Below, one piece after another: positions 25,725 to 35,455 of a stretch of 64,000 bases of DNA (position 1 is its first letter; each line of letters opens with the position of its first letter). Under the pieces are notes generated by a model. The model had not been told where the DNA came from. It saw nothing but the letters and a program-made list of their open reading frames with translations, and ran no database searches. A program made the translations under genes and the position numbers. The DNA is taken from NCBI RefSeq assembly GCF_002932875.1, contig NZ_PSWS01000001.1, forward strand, positions 52,475-116,474, given 5' to 3'. The DNA comes from Rathayibacter tritici. GTDB lineage: Bacteria > Actinomycetota > Actinomycetes > Actinomycetales > Microbacteriaceae.

Positions 25725-27092
25725 TCAGTGGGCGATCGGCTCCGCCCGCGAGATGGCGATCATGTCCTCACGCGGCACAACCTTGACGCGGGCGCGGCCC
25801 TCGGGCTCGCCGAGCCCCATCTCGTGCTCATCGAGCCGATGCCAGCCGTCGAGGTCTGTGTACGCGATCTCCCGCTCCTCGAGCAGGGCGACGACCGCGG
25901 CCTCCTCGGGAAGCGCGGGCGTCCACCAGGACGCCTGGTCGTTGAGGACGTGGGCAACGGTCTCCATTGCATCTGACTTGGTGTGCCCGATGAGGCCGAC
26001 CGGTCCCCGCTTGATCCAACCGGTCGCGTAAACGCCGTGGACCAGCTGGTCCTCGTCATCCAGGACCTGCCCCTCACGGTTCGGGATCACTCCGCGCATC
26101 TCGTCGAACGGCAGACCGTCCAAGGGTGAACCGAAGTAGCCGACCGCGCGGTAGACCGCCTGCACGGGAACCTCGCGGATCTCACCCGTGCCGCGCACGC
26201 CGCCCTCGCCGTCGGGCTCCGTGCGCTCGTAGCGGATCGCACCGACTCGCCCGGATCCGTCATCAACGAACTCGAGCGGCTTGGCCCAGAAGTGCAGGTG
26301 CAGACGACGCGAGGCACTGCCGACCTCGCGGGTGCGCCACTGGTTCAGCACCCGATTGATGACCATCACCTGCTTGTTGGTCGCGATCGCCGCCTCCGAA
26401 GCGGGGTCGAGATCGAAGTCCTCGTCCGCGACGATCATGTCGACGTCGCGCAACTCGCCCAACTCGCGCAGCTCCAGCGGAGTGAACTTCACCTGCGCGG
26501 GGCCGCGGCGGCCGAAGACGTGCACATCGGTGACAGGCGACGCCCGCAAGCCCTCGTAGACGTTCGGTGGTACCTCGGTGGGAAGGAGGTCCTCGGCGTG
26601 CTTCGCCAGCATTCGCGAGACATCGAGCGCCACATTGCCGTTGCCGATCACCGCGACCGACGAGGCCTCGAGGGGCCAGGTGCGCGGCACATCGGGGTGG
26701 CCGTCAAACCAGCTGACGAAGTCCGCCGCACCGTAGGAGCCCTCCAGGCCGACACCAGGGACGTCGAGAGGGGCATCCCGGACGGCACCCGTCGCGAAAA
26801 TCACGGCGTGGTAGTGGCGCTTCAGATCCTCGAGTGTGATGTCTGTCCCGAAATGCACGTTGCCGAAGATCCGGATGTCACCGCGGTCGAGCACCTCCCG
26901 CAGAGCTGTAATGATCCCCTTGATCCGCGGATGATCAGGCGCAACGCCATACCGGACCAGGCCGTACGGCGCCGGGAGATGCTCGAACAAGTCGATCGAG
27001 ACGTCATACTTCTTCTCGGCCTTGATCATGAGGTCGGCGGCATAGATGCCCGCGGGCCCCGCGCCGACGATGGCCAGCCTGAGCTTGGTCAT
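25725..27092 (-). CDS. fprA: Ferredoxin/adrenodoxin-NADP+ reductase, FprA type
   Basis: A 455-aa two-domain flavoprotein homologous to mycobacterial FprA and mitochondrial adrenodoxin reductase. The FAD site is RLAIVGAGPAGIYAAD; the NADP site is VAVIGNGNVALDVSRM. Other landmarks are PYGLVRYGVAPDH, HVFGRRGPAQVKFT and YATGWIKRGPVGLIGHTKSD. It passes electrons between NADPH and ferredoxin, for cytochrome P450 or iron metabolism. It is last in a possible minus-strand operon with menG and the polyprenyl synthase. Confidence 0.93.
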   Translation of the reverse strand: MTKLRLAIVGAGPAGIYAADLMIKAEKKYDVSIDLFEHLPAPYGLVRYGVAPDHPRIKGIITALREVLDRGDIRIFGNVHFGTDITLEDLKRHYHAVIFATGAVRDAPLDVPGVGLEGSYGAADFVSWFDGHPDVPRTWPLEASSVAVIGNGNVALDVSRMLAKHAEDLLPTEVPPNVYEGLRASPVTDVHVFGRRGPAQVKFTPLELRELGELRDVDMIVADEDFDLDPASEAAIATNKQVMVINRVLNQWRTREVGSASRRLHLHFWAKPLEFVDDGSGRVGAIRYERTEPDGEGGVRGTGEIREVPVQAVYRAVGYFGSPLDGLPFDEMRGVIPNREGQVLDDEDQLVHGVYATGWIKRGPVGLIGHTKSDAMETVAHVLNDQASWWTPALPEEAAVVALLEEREIAYTDLDGWHRLDEHEMGLGEPEGRARVKVVPREDMIAISRAEPIAH

Positions 27093-27169
27093 TGCGTTCC
27101 TCCTGCCGGGGCGCCTGCGCGCAACTCCGGTCTCATTCCCGCGGCGCAGGGCGCGCCGCGACGTCAGGG

Positions 27170-28258
27170 TCAGCCATTGCGCTCAACGACGGTGTCAGCG
27201 AAACGCGTCAGCGCCCTACGAACGGAGCCGTCGGGCAGCGGAGCGAGAGCAGCGACAGCCTCATCGGCCCACCGGTGGGCCTCGGCGAGAGTCTGCGCCG
27301 TGACCTCATGATCGCGCAGCTGCGCGATGGCGTCCGAGATGTCGGCGCGCTGTTCCTCCGTGTGCGCAATCTCGTCGTTCGCGCGGCTGACATAGCTCTC
27401 AATGCGCTCAAGCAGGACAGCGGCCACACGGTCCGACGATGCCCGCTCGCGCAGGCGAAGAATCGGCAGCGTCGCCACACCCGCGCGGATGTCCGTGCCT
27501 GGGTTCTTGCCGGTCTCCTCCGGCTGAGGCGAGAGGTCGATCACGTCGTCGACGATTTGGAAGGCGACGCCGATCTTCTCGCCGAAAACGCGCATGGCCT
27601 CCTCGTACTCCTCAGACGCCTCGGAGAACGCGACACCTGTGCGACCGGCCGCGGCAATGAGCGAACCCGTCTTATCCGCCAGCACCGAGAGGTAGTGCTC
27701 AACCGGGTCCTCGCCGTCGCTAGGACCGACGGTCTCGTGCAACTGGCCGAGGACGAGCCGCTCGAACGTATCCGCCTGAAGCCGGATCGCCTTGTCCCCG
27801 AGCTCAACCATCAACTGGTTCGCGCGGGCGAAGAGCAGATCGCCCGTGAGAATCGCAACGTTGTTCCCCCATACGGTCTGCGCCGACGGAACACCGCGTC
27901 GCTTCTCCGCCTCGTCCATGACGTCATCGTGATACAGCGACGCCAGGTGCGTGATCTCGATCGCCTGCGCGCCGAGCAACACCTGCGGAGTATTGCCCCG
28001 CCCGAGGGACGCCGCCAGGAGGGTGAGCATCGGACGGACACGCTTCCCCCCCGCCTGGAGAAGGTACCGGGTCGACACGTCGGCCACGGCATCCGCGAAA
28101 GACAGCTGACGAACGAGCCCCGCCTCGACCTGCTCGAGCCCCGCATCGATCGACCGCGCGAGCGCACGATCCGACGAGGAAGAAAAGATACGCTCGGAAA
28201 GGCCCAGCTGCGCCGTCAACGACGGGCTGCGACGAGCGACAGGCGCAGTGGCATTCAC
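27170..28258 (-). CDS. Trans-polyprenyl diphosphate synthase
   Basis: 362 aa, in the all-trans class. The first Asp-rich motif is in LYHDDVMDEAEKRRG, the second in FQIVDDVIDL; between them lie GGKRVRPMLTLL and TGSLIAAAGRTGV. It makes the long isoprenoid tail (hepta- to nonaprenyl) attached by MenA to form menaquinone. The 40-bp gap after menG and the surrounding men genes support this use. Chain length cannot be predicted from the sequence alone. Confidence 0.92.
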   Translation of the reverse strand: MNATAPVARRSPSLTAQLGLSERIFSSSSDRALARSIDAGLEQVEAGLVRQLSFADAVADVSTRYLLQAGGKRVRPMLTLLAASLGRGNTPQVLLGAQAIEITHLASLYHDDVMDEAEKRRGVPSAQTVWGNNVAILTGDLLFARANQLMVELGDKAIRLQADTFERLVLGQLHETVGPSDGEDPVEHYLSVLADKTGSLIAAAGRTGVAFSEASEEYEEAMRVFGEKIGVAFQIVDDVIDLSPQPEETGKNPGTDIRAGVATLPILRLRERASSDRVAAVLLERIESYVSRANDEIAHTEEQRADISDAIAQLRDHEVTAQTLAEAHRWADEAVAALAPLPDGSVRRALTRFADTVVERNG

Positions 28259-28298
28259 AGGGAAACTCTAACGTCTCGGGCTGTACGGACCCCGGCCG

Positions 28299-29015
28299 TC
28301 ATCGACTCGCTGCAATCGGCTTGACGCCGCGGTGGAGAGCGACGATCCCCGCGGTCAGGTCGCGATAGGCGACCCTCTCGAATCCGGCAGCGCGCAGCCA
28401 ACCCGCGACAACGGTCTGCTCGGGCCAGGCGCGGATGGAGTCACCGAGGTAGTCGTACGCGGGATTGTTCGACGACGCCAGGCGCACGATCGCGGGCATG
28501 ACCCTCGACAAGTAGAAGTCGTAAGCAGCGGCCAACACAGCGAGCGGCGGAGTCGAGAACTCGCAGACCACGACGCGACCACCCGGCCTGAGCACCCGCA
28601 GGAACTCGGCCAGCGCCGTCCGCGGCTCGGCAACATTGCGAAGACCGAAGGAAATAGTGACGGCGTCGAACGACTCGTCCTCGAAGGGAAGATCCATCGC
28701 ATCGGCCTGTACGAAGTCGATCCGCTCCTGACCAGCCTGACGACGACGGCCAACCGCAATCATCCCGGGGGAAAAATCTGCGGCGACCACGTCAGCCCCC
28801 GACCGCGCAAGCGAAGCGCTGGACGTTCCGGTACCGGCGGCGACATCCAAGATCCGTTCACCTCGCGCCGGGTTAACCGCCCGAGTCGTCGCGATCCGCC
28901 AGAGCCGGTCGTTGCCAACCGAGAGAAGGCCGTTCACCAGGTCGTAGGCAGGAGCCACAGTGTCGAACATCGAGGCGACCTCATCGGGCCGCTTGGTGAG
29001 GTCTGCCTTCGTCAC
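28299..29015 (-). CDS. menG: Demethylmenaquinone methyltransferase
   Basis: About 238 aa, a UbiE/MenG SAM-dependent methyltransferase. Motif I is ILDVAAGTGTSSASLA, with the family signatures YDLVNGLLSVGNDRLWR near the N-terminus and VVCEFSTPPLAVLAAAYDFY later. It carries out the last step of menaquinone synthesis. GTG 29015 (TKADLTKRPDEVASMFD) is preferred over TTG 29024, because a TACACT box (minus strand, 29029-29024) lies 8 nt upstream of it, giving a leaderless mRNA. Confidence 0.93.
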   Translation of the reverse strand: MTKADLTKRPDEVASMFDTVAPAYDLVNGLLSVGNDRLWRIATTRAVNPARGERILDVAAGTGTSSASLARSGADVVAADFSPGMIAVGRRRQAGQERIDFVQADAMDLPFEDESFDAVTISFGLRNVAEPRTALAEFLRVLRPGGRVVVCEFSTPPLAVLAAAYDFYLSRVMPAIVRLASSNNPAYDYLGDSIRAWPEQTVVAGWLRAAGFERVAYRDLTAGIVALHRGVKPIAASR

Positions 29016-29226
29016 GATCCGCAAGTGTACGGCGAGACGCGGAACGACGGCTGTGCATCCGCCGTCCCGCGCCCGGTCGACGCGCTCCCCTCAGGGAAGC
29101 GCCGGGGCCGCCCCGCTCCGCCTCGCGAGACGGCCCCGGACCGGATTACGGTAGCAATGGACCCCTCCGCGACGGCTCACTAGGCGTAGGACGTCTCACG
29201 TTCTGGCGCGGGCGTACTCTGCTGAG

Positions 29227-30471
29227 GTGATGCTCATCGGCGCCGGGGCCCTCCCGCTGCACGTGAAAACAACGCCGCTGGACTCCCCGCAGGCGCTCCT
29301 CCCCCTCTCCGACCCGAAACGGCCCCTGCTCTGGCAGCGCGAAGGCGCAGGACTCAGCGGACGAGGCGAAGTGCTGCGCCTCGAGTTCTCCGGACCAGAC
29401 CGGCTTCGAGAAGCGGCATCGACATGGCGCATGCTGTGCGACTCGGCGCTCGTGCAGGACGGCGTCGGCCTGCCAGGGACGGGCCTCGTCGCCTTCGGTG
29501 CGTTTGCGTTTTCGGAGGGATCGACCGCGACGAGTGTGCTCATCGTGCCGAGAACAGTGATCGGAACGCGGGACGGACAGTCGTGGCTGACTCGGATCGC
29601 GGTCGCTGGGGCGACGTTCGCCGAGGCACCCAGCGAACAGCCGTCGGGGGAGGACTACCGGGTGCCGCTGGCGCCCGGCGCGATGACGCCGGACAGCTAC
29701 CGTGCGGCCGTGAGGAGCGCCGTGGCGGCGATCCGAGCGGGTGAGCTGTCGAAGGTGGTGATTGCGCGCGACCTTCGGGGCCAGCTTCCTGCTGAGGCGG
29801 ATCTACGGCGGCTACTGGGATCTCTTGCCGACGGATATCCGGAGTGCTGGACATTCGCGGTGGACGGATTCCTAGGAGCGAGCCCGGAAACCCTCGTGGC
29901 TGTCGACCGGGGAACGGTTTCGGCGAGGGTGCTCGCTGGTACTGCGGCGCGCGGAACTGACGCGAACGCCGACGACGCAGTAGCAGCCGCGCTCGTCGCA
30001 AGCACGAAAGACCGCTCCGAGCACGCGTTCGCGCTCGCCAGCCTGATGCGCGAGCTGAAGCCGCACACACGCGAGCTCACCGCCGACCCTGTACCCTTCC
30101 CACTTCGGCTGCCGAACCTGTGGCATCTGGCAACCGACGTCCGGGGCGTGCTGGGCGACACGTCGACCGCCCTGGATCTCGTGAGCGCCCTGCATCCGAC
30201 CGCAGCGGTCGCAGGCACGCCGACCGATGACGCTCTCTCGCTGATCGGCCAGCTTGAGCCATTCGACCGCGGTCGCTATGCGGGGCCGGTCGGTTGGATC
30301 GATGGCAGCGGCGACGGTGAGTGGGCTGTGGGCCTTCGTAGCGCTGAGATCAGTGCGAAGGGCTCCCTCACGGCTTGGGCGGGAGCCGGTATCGTCGCCG
30401 ACAGCGATCCGGAGTCCGAGCTTGCCGAGACGCGCATGAAGTTCCGTCCGATCCTCGATGCTCTGAGCTGA
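29227..30471 (+). CDS. menF: Isochorismate synthase
   Basis: 414 aa of the chorismate-binding family. The C-terminal catalytic domain has GELSKVVIARDLRG, FLGASPETLVAVDRG, ARVLAGTAARGTD, DVRGVLGDTSTALDLVSALHPTAAVAGTP (conserved HPTpAvgGxP) and ETRMKFRPILDAL. It converts chorismate to isochorismate, the entry step to menaquinone. A TACTCT box (29215-29220) lies 6 nt before GTG 29227, supporting leaderless translation from GTG rather than the following ATG. It is divergent from menG. Confidence 0.93.
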   Translation: MMLIGAGALPLHVKTTPLDSPQALLPLSDPKRPLLWQREGAGLSGRGEVLRLEFSGPDRLREAASTWRMLCDSALVQDGVGLPGTGLVAFGAFAFSEGSTATSVLIVPRTVIGTRDGQSWLTRIAVAGATFAEAPSEQPSGEDYRVPLAPGAMTPDSYRAAVRSAVAAIRAGELSKVVIARDLRGQLPAEADLRRLLGSLADGYPECWTFAVDGFLGASPETLVAVDRGTVSARVLAGTAARGTDANADDAVAAALVASTKDRSEHAFALASLMRELKPHTRELTADPVPFPLRLPNLWHLATDVRGVLGDTSTALDLVSALHPTAAVAGTPTDDALSLIGQLEPFDRGRYAGPVGWIDGSGDGEWAVGLRSAEISAKGSLTAWAGAGIVADSDPESELAETRMKFRPILDALS

Positions 30472-30530
30472 ACGCCGCGTCACGCACGCAGTGGGCAGGC
30501 GGAACCTGCTCCGCACGCCCCTCTTTCGAC

Positions 30531-31826
30531 TTAGCCGGCGGGATCGCCAGGCTTCTCCGGCATCCCCGGTGGTCGCCCTGGAAGAACCGGTGGTCGTGTC
30601 GTCACGCGCCGGCCTGTCGGTGTGGTCCAGTCGGCGGTACCGTCCGGGTGCAGAGAGTAAGTCCATCGGTCGCCGTGTCGTACGTGATGGTGCGGGACAC
30701 ACAGCGAAGCGAGGTTCGCGGGCGTGGTCTCTCCGCCGTTGCGCCATTCGATGGTGTGGTCCGCCTCCGTCGACGACGCCGACCGCGTGCATCCCGGGAA
30801 CCTGCAGGTCTGGTCGCGGAGCTGGATGAGCTGCCGCATCCTCGGTGGCGGGAGGCGGTAACGTCGTCCGACGGACACGACGGCTCCCGTCGTGTCGTCG
30901 GTCAGCACGGGGGTGAAGGACGTGTCGTCATTGATGAGCGCTCGCGCGGCGTCTGCGGGGATCGAGCCGTAGCCGTCCAGCTCGACGGGTGCGTCGTCGG
31001 CCCCCGCAGCGGTGCTGGCCGCTAGCGTCAGGCGCACGTCGGCGCGGACTCCTCCCCCGGAGGTTCCGACGCCGCTTTCCTCCGGCGTGGTTCCGGCTAC
31101 GTCGCCGTTGCACAGCAGGTCGGCCCACGCGTCGGCGCGCAGCTGCGCCAGTGTCCGCACCTCACCGTCCTCACCTCCGGCGTCGCGGAGATCTCGTGCT
31201 ATCCGGTCCAGTCGCGCGAGCGCACCTATCGCTTGAGGAGCGGGGACGTGTGCGCAAACGGTCGCCATCCCGTCGATCTCGGGTGTTAGCCAGACCCGGC
31301 GGTCCTCACGAGCGCGGGCGTGGCGCTCTATGATCGGTTCCTCGTGCAGTTCTTCCCGTAGTCGGGCGAGTGCGTGTCGCAGCTGTGTCGGCGTCATCGT
31401 GGCGGCGAGGTCGACCGCGCGGTCGTCGAGGGCCGCCCGTGCACGTTCGGGGAGGGACGCCGCGACCGCGCAGATCATCTGCCCTGCCTCCCAGCGCATC
31501 CGGGCATCGGCGAGTGCGGCGCGCGTGCGGGGTAGCTCCTCGATCAGGAGTGTCGCGTGCAGCAGTTCTCGGGCGGCGGCCCGCTCGGAGATGCCGAGGG
31601 CCACCGCGAATTCGGCTCGGACCGAGCGCTCGACGAGCTCGGTCGAATCGGCGCTGACCGCGGTGGAACCGCGCGCGAAGGCCTCCGGGCAGGTGAGAGC
31701 TGCGCGGTGTCCCGCGTGCAACGCCTCCGCCCCGGACAGGAGCACGGGCGAGGCGCTGCGGGCGAGCGCTGCCGCGCGGTCTCCGAGCGTCCGGACCTCT
31801 GCCCGCACGGTCTGTTCGTCAGCCAT
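30531..31826 (-). CDS. DUF222/HNH endonuclease protein (13E12 repeat family)
   Basis: 431 aa. The DUF222 region (residues about 20-300) is helical and Arg-rich. The C-terminus is an HNH nuclease: QLRDQTCRFPGCTRSASSTE, ADHTIEWRNGGETTPANLASL and CVPHHHVRHG, with Cys pairs and His residues in place. The family is multi-copy in actinobacteria and resembles the mycobacterial 13E12 repeat; its function is unsettled, but it behaves like a mobile or domesticated nuclease gene. ATG 31826 is preferred; longer starts add 40 Arg-rich residues. It separates menF from menD. Confidence 0.85.
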   Translation of the reverse strand: MADEQTVRAEVRTLGDRAAALARSASPVLLSGAEALHAGHRAALTCPEAFARGSTAVSADSTELVERSVRAEFAVALGISERAAARELLHATLLIEELPRTRAALADARMRWEAGQMICAVAASLPERARAALDDRAVDLAATMTPTQLRHALARLREELHEEPIIERHARAREDRRVWLTPEIDGMATVCAHVPAPQAIGALARLDRIARDLRDAGGEDGEVRTLAQLRADAWADLLCNGDVAGTTPEESGVGTSGGGVRADVRLTLAASTAAGADDAPVELDGYGSIPADAARALINDDTSFTPVLTDDTTGAVVSVGRRYRLPPPRMRQLIQLRDQTCRFPGCTRSASSTEADHTIEWRNGGETTPANLASLCVPHHHVRHGDRWTYSLHPDGTADWTTPTGRRVTTRPPVLPGRPPGMPEKPGDPAG

Positions 31827-31979
31827 GTATCGAGCGAAGCAGGGTCTCGGGGTCCCGGGCTCCGGACGTCGCATTCTCCGGACAATCCGCCCCGCGGACC
31901 GCCTGTGGAGGAGCCTCCGCCGGATCGTCCGATCCGCCGGGCGCATCGTCCGTCCTCGCCCACCGATCGTCTCGGACCG

Positions 31980-33677
31980 TCAGCGATCGAGCCGGATCTC
32001 CACGATCCCGGGCCCGTCGCCCGGCGAGGTCAGCGCCTGCTCCAGCTCGCCACGGGCGGCCACGCGACGGTGCCGCCACCCGTAGGCTGCGGCGAGCGCT
32101 GAGAGGTCTGCATTCTGGGGCGTGAACTGTACGCGGTCGAACGCGTCGGGGTGTGAACTCAAGGCGACTTCGAGTCCGTCGAAGATGGTGCCGCCGCCGT
32201 CGTTCACGACGACGAGCTGCACTCGCGGCCGCAGCTCCCCCGGCGGGAGGAGGAGCCCGCCGGCCTCGTGGAGCAGGGTGAGATCGCCGAGAACGGCACG
32301 GGTGACGCCGACTGCTCCCTGCGCGCCGGACTGGGAGGCGACCGCGATGCCGAGAGCGGTCGAAACCGTGCCGTCGATGCCCGCGAGGCCGCGGTTGGAG
32401 TGTACGGTGATGCGCTTCCCGGGCAGGGTCCGGTCGGCGAGGCGGATCAGCCGGGAGGCGCCGAACAGGAGCCGGTCGTGCGGCCAGGTGACCCTCCAGA
32501 CGGCGGCGACGACAAATTCGCGGGTGAGGGGAGCACGGACGGCGGCCAGAGCGTTGCGCGCATAGCCTCGCCGGTCCTTCAGCGACGTCGATCCGGAGTC
32601 GGGCACCTCGTCCAGCGCGTCCGGATCGGCCAGGAGAGCGCGGCTCGCCGCCACCCACGATCCGGCCCAGGCGCGTTCGCGTCGCTCGGGGCGCGGCGCA
32701 TCCTCGGCGCGCGTGACGTCGATGCCCCTGACCCGGCGCGCGCGTCGGCCCGGGTTGTAGAACTGTTCGCGCGAAGGATCCACAACGATCACCTCGACGT
32801 CATCGCGGCGCAGCAGTTCCGGCACCTCGCGGGAGAGCGTCGGGTGCCCGAGGACGATCGCCCGGCGGATCCGTCCGCCGAAGTCCGGCTCGCCGAGCAG
32901 GCGCTGCCAGGCGACCACGAGCTGCGGTCCGAAGCGCGCTCCCGAGGACACCTCGGCAAGCAGCGGCCAGTCGCCTGCGCGGGCGATCTCCTCGGCCTGC
33001 TCGCCGGCTTTATCGCCTGCGATGACGACCGTGAGTGGTTCGTCGGGTCCAGCCGTGAGGACAGCCGAAACGGTCGCCTGGCGGGAGGACGGCAGTGCGA
33101 CCGGCTCGATTGGAGGGATGTCCGGCAGGGCGGAGGAGAGCGGGTCGCGGAACGCGAGGTTCAGGTGGACCGGCCCGCGCCGCGCGGCCGTAACGGCCCG
33201 GTCGGCGAGTGAGTGTGTCTCCTCGCGCTTCATCGCTTCGCCCGGAGCAGCGACGTCCTCGAAGAGCCGCACCGCGCGCCCGTAGAGCTCGCGCTGCTCC
33301 GTGGTCTGGTTCGAGCGGATACCGCGGAGCTCGACGGGTCGGTCAGCCGTCAGCACGATCATCGGCACGTCCGAGGCGTCGGCCTCCAGAACGGCCGGGT
33401 GCAGGTTCGCGGTGGCGGTGCCGGAGGTGGTGATGACGAGCGCGGGCAGCCCCGACTCGAGGGCGAGTCCCAGGGCGAGGAACCCCGCGGAGCGTTCGTC
33501 GATCCGCACGTGCAGGCGCACGTCACCGCGAGTCTCCAGCTCGGCCGCGACCAGGGCGAGTGCTTGGGAGCGGGAGCCCGGGGCCAGGACGATGTCGTGG
33601 ACGCCGAGCGCGACGAAGCGGGTGAGAAGGTCGACCGCGAATCGGGTGGAGGGGGCGACCGGCCTGTGCTCAGGCAT
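31980..33677 (-). CDS. menD: SEPHCHC synthase
   Basis: 565 aa, a thiamine-diphosphate enzyme joining isochorismate and 2-oxoglutarate, the first committed step of menaquinone synthesis. Seen are the N-terminal APGSRSQAL, the ThDP-contacting Glu in HVRIDERSAGFLALG, TSGTATANLHPAV, and the C-terminal HSNRGLAGIDGTVSTALGI with the metal-binding VVVNDGGGTIFDGLE. ATG 33677 overlaps the end of the upstream PLDc_N-domain gene by 8 bp, so the two are translationally coupled. Confidence 0.94.
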   Translation of the reverse strand: MPEHRPVAPSTRFAVDLLTRFVALGVHDIVLAPGSRSQALALVAAELETRGDVRLHVRIDERSAGFLALGLALESGLPALVITTSGTATANLHPAVLEADASDVPMIVLTADRPVELRGIRSNQTTEQRELYGRAVRLFEDVAAPGEAMKREETHSLADRAVTAARRGPVHLNLAFRDPLSSALPDIPPIEPVALPSSRQATVSAVLTAGPDEPLTVVIAGDKAGEQAEEIARAGDWPLLAEVSSGARFGPQLVVAWQRLLGEPDFGGRIRRAIVLGHPTLSREVPELLRRDDVEVIVVDPSREQFYNPGRRARRVRGIDVTRAEDAPRPERRERAWAGSWVAASRALLADPDALDEVPDSGSTSLKDRRGYARNALAAVRAPLTREFVVAAVWRVTWPHDRLLFGASRLIRLADRTLPGKRITVHSNRGLAGIDGTVSTALGIAVASQSGAQGAVGVTRAVLGDLTLLHEAGGLLLPPGELRPRVQLVVVNDGGGTIFDGLEVALSSHPDAFDRVQFTPQNADLSALAAAYGWRHRRVAARGELEQALTSPGDGPGIVEIRLDR

Positions 33678-34041
33678 CCCGGCGGCCGGGGCCGTCGGCC
33701 TCGCCCTGCTCGTCCATGTCGGCGAGGTCGCGCTCGAGTTGAGCGATGCGCTCGGCCTGCAGGCGCTCCTCCTCGGGGTCGCGCTCGGTGCGGAGAGTGC
33801 CGAGGAAGTCGGGGTCGTCGTCCGGGGCCGTGTAGCGGCGGCCGGCGGCGCGCTGCTTGCGTGGCCGGCCGATCCAGAACCACAGGCCGGCACCGACGAC
33901 GGGGAGGATCAGGACGACCAGGAGCCAGGACCACTTCGGAATCGCCCGCACGGCGTGCCGGTTGCTCAGGGCGACGTCGATCACGGTGTAGACCGTGAAG
34001 ACGGCGAGGGCCACGAGCAGGCCGATGACGAGGCGGATCAT
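33670..34041 (-). CDS. PLDc_N-domain membrane protein
   Basis: 123 aa. Two membrane helices (IRLVIGLLVALAVFTVYTVI and WSWLLVVLILPVVGAGLWFW, ending in GRPRKQRAAGRRY) match the phospholipase D N-terminal helical hairpin family, which in actinobacteria occurs alone beside menD. A charged, Glu-rich coiled C-terminal tail follows. TAGACT (minus strand, 34054-34049) lies 7 nt before the ATG, so the menD transcript probably starts here without a leader. The function is unknown. Confidence 0.85.
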   Translation of the reverse strand: MIRLVIGLLVALAVFTVYTVIDVALSNRHAVRAIPKWSWLLVVLILPVVGAGLWFWIGRPRKQRAAGRRYTAPDDDPDFLGTLRTERDPEEERLQAERIAQLERDLADMDEQGEADGPGRRDA

Positions 34042-34154
34042 GGGATTGAGTCTACGTCCGGTACCCCCGTCGGGGAGGGCCTGCACGGATGCTGGACAGG
34101 AGGCTCCCACGGTGCTCACGGAACTGTGTGGAGGGGCCGACGTACACTGTCTCG

Positions 34155-34451
34155 GTGAAACTGAGCCGCGCGGTCCTCGTCTACTCGCTCCTGCGCCTGG
34201 CGATGTTCGCCGCCGTCTTCGTGCTGGTGTACCTGCCGGCGCGGACGTTCGTCGATTCGGAGCTGACCGCCGCGGTCACCGCGGGCTTCGTCGCCGCGAT
34301 CGCGAGTCTGTCCCTGTCCTACATCCTGCTGCGGAAGCCGCGCGAGCGCATCGCGGAGGCGATCTACGAGCGCCGCAAGGACGCCCCTCGCACTCCGACC
34401 GACGACGACATCGAGGACGCCGCGGTCGATGCGTCTCGCGATGAGCGCTGA
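34155..34451 (+). CDS. DUF4229 membrane protein
   Basis: 98 aa with two membrane helices (VLVYSLLRLAMFAAVFVLVY and TAAVTAGFVAAIASLSLSYI) followed by LLRKPRERIAEAIYERRKD and an acidic tail. This matches DUF4229, a family found only in actinobacteria and of unknown function. GTG 34155 follows TACACT (34143-34148) by 6 nt, again a leaderless arrangement. It is divergent from the menD operon and convergent with menA. Confidence 0.85.
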   Translation: MKLSRAVLVYSLLRLAMFAAVFVLVYLPARTFVDSELTAAVTAGFVAAIASLSLSYILLRKPRERIAEAIYERRKDAPRTPTDDDIEDAAVDASRDER

Positions 34452-34465
34452 CCGGCGCTGACCCT

Positions 34466-35413
34466 CTAGAACGCGAGCGCCGCCCCGAGGATCACCGCGT
34501 AGGCGAGCCCGCCCAGGCTGGTCAGCTGCAGCGCCAGGATGAGTTCCTTCGCCGTCTTCGCCGTCAGCGTGATCAGGATGGACGGCAGGATCATCAGCAG
34601 CACGAACAGCGTGAGCCACGCCAGCGGGTAGAACAGCGCGAGGATCACCGCGATTGCGAACGGGATCAGCACGAACCCGGTGTAGATCGCCCGAGAGACT
34701 GCGGGCCCGGCGAGGACCGCGAGGGTGCGCTTTCCCGAGAGGCGGTCGGTCGGGATGTCGCGGATGTTGTTGACCATCAGGACCGCGCAGGCGAAGAGTC
34801 CGGCCGCGACCGCGCCGAGCCAAGCCTCCTGGTTGGTGCGGCCGATCTGCACGAAGGTGGTGCCGACCGTGGCGACCAGCCCGAAGAAGACGAAGACGAA
34901 GAGCTCGCCGAATCCGAGGTAGCCGTAGGGTCGGCGACCGCCGGTGTAGAACCAGGCGGCGGCGATCGCGGCCGCGCCGACGATGAGGAACCACCAGTGT
35001 CCGGAGAGAACGGTCAGCACGAGGCCTGCGACGGCGGCGATTCCGAAGAAGACGAGGGCGACGGTGAGTACCTGCTTCGGCTTCGCCGCTCCCGAGCCGG
35101 TCAGCCGTGAGGGGCCGACGCGGTTGGCGTCGGTGCCGCGAACACCATCGGAGTAGTCGTTGGCGTAGTTGACGCCGATCTGGAGTGCGAGCGACACAGC
35201 CAGGCAGAGCAGGGCGCGCACCCAGTGCCAGCCCTCATCGACCACCTGCGTCGCTCCGGTGCCGATCAGCACGGGAGCGACGGCCAGCGGGAGCGTCCGG
35301 AGCCGGGCGCCGGCGATCCACTCGCGGGGCCCTGCGGGCTTCACAACGACGGCGCGCGGGTTCCCCCCGGGGCGGCCGCTGCGGGACTTCTTCTTGCGAC
35401 TCGTACTCGACAC
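34466..35413 (-). CDS. menA: 1,4-dihydroxy-2-naphthoate polyprenyltransferase
   Basis: About 315 aa, a UbiA-family integral membrane prenyltransferase. The first Asp-rich motif is in NYANDYSDGVRGTD, the second in NNIRDIPTDRLSGKRTLA. About eight membrane helices follow the family pattern. It attaches the polyprenyl tail to dihydroxynaphthoate. GTG 35413 has the upstream GTAGGA at 8-nt spacing and is preferred over GTG 35431. It is last in a minus-strand menB-menE-menA set. Confidence 0.94.
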   Translation of the reverse strand: MSSTSRKKKSRSGRPGGNPRAVVVKPAGPREWIAGARLRTLPLAVAPVLIGTGATQVVDEGWHWVRALLCLAVSLALQIGVNYANDYSDGVRGTDANRVGPSRLTGSGAAKPKQVLTVALVFFGIAAVAGLVLTVLSGHWWFLIVGAAAIAAAWFYTGGRRPYGYLGFGELFVFVFFGLVATVGTTFVQIGRTNQEAWLGAVAAGLFACAVLMVNNIRDIPTDRLSGKRTLAVLAGPAVSRAIYTGFVLIPFAIAVILALFYPLAWLTLFVLLMILPSILITLTAKTAKELILALQLTSLGGLAYAVILGAALAF

Positions 35414-35455
35414 GGAGGGAATCCTACCCACCGGCTCATCAACGCCCGGAGTGCG

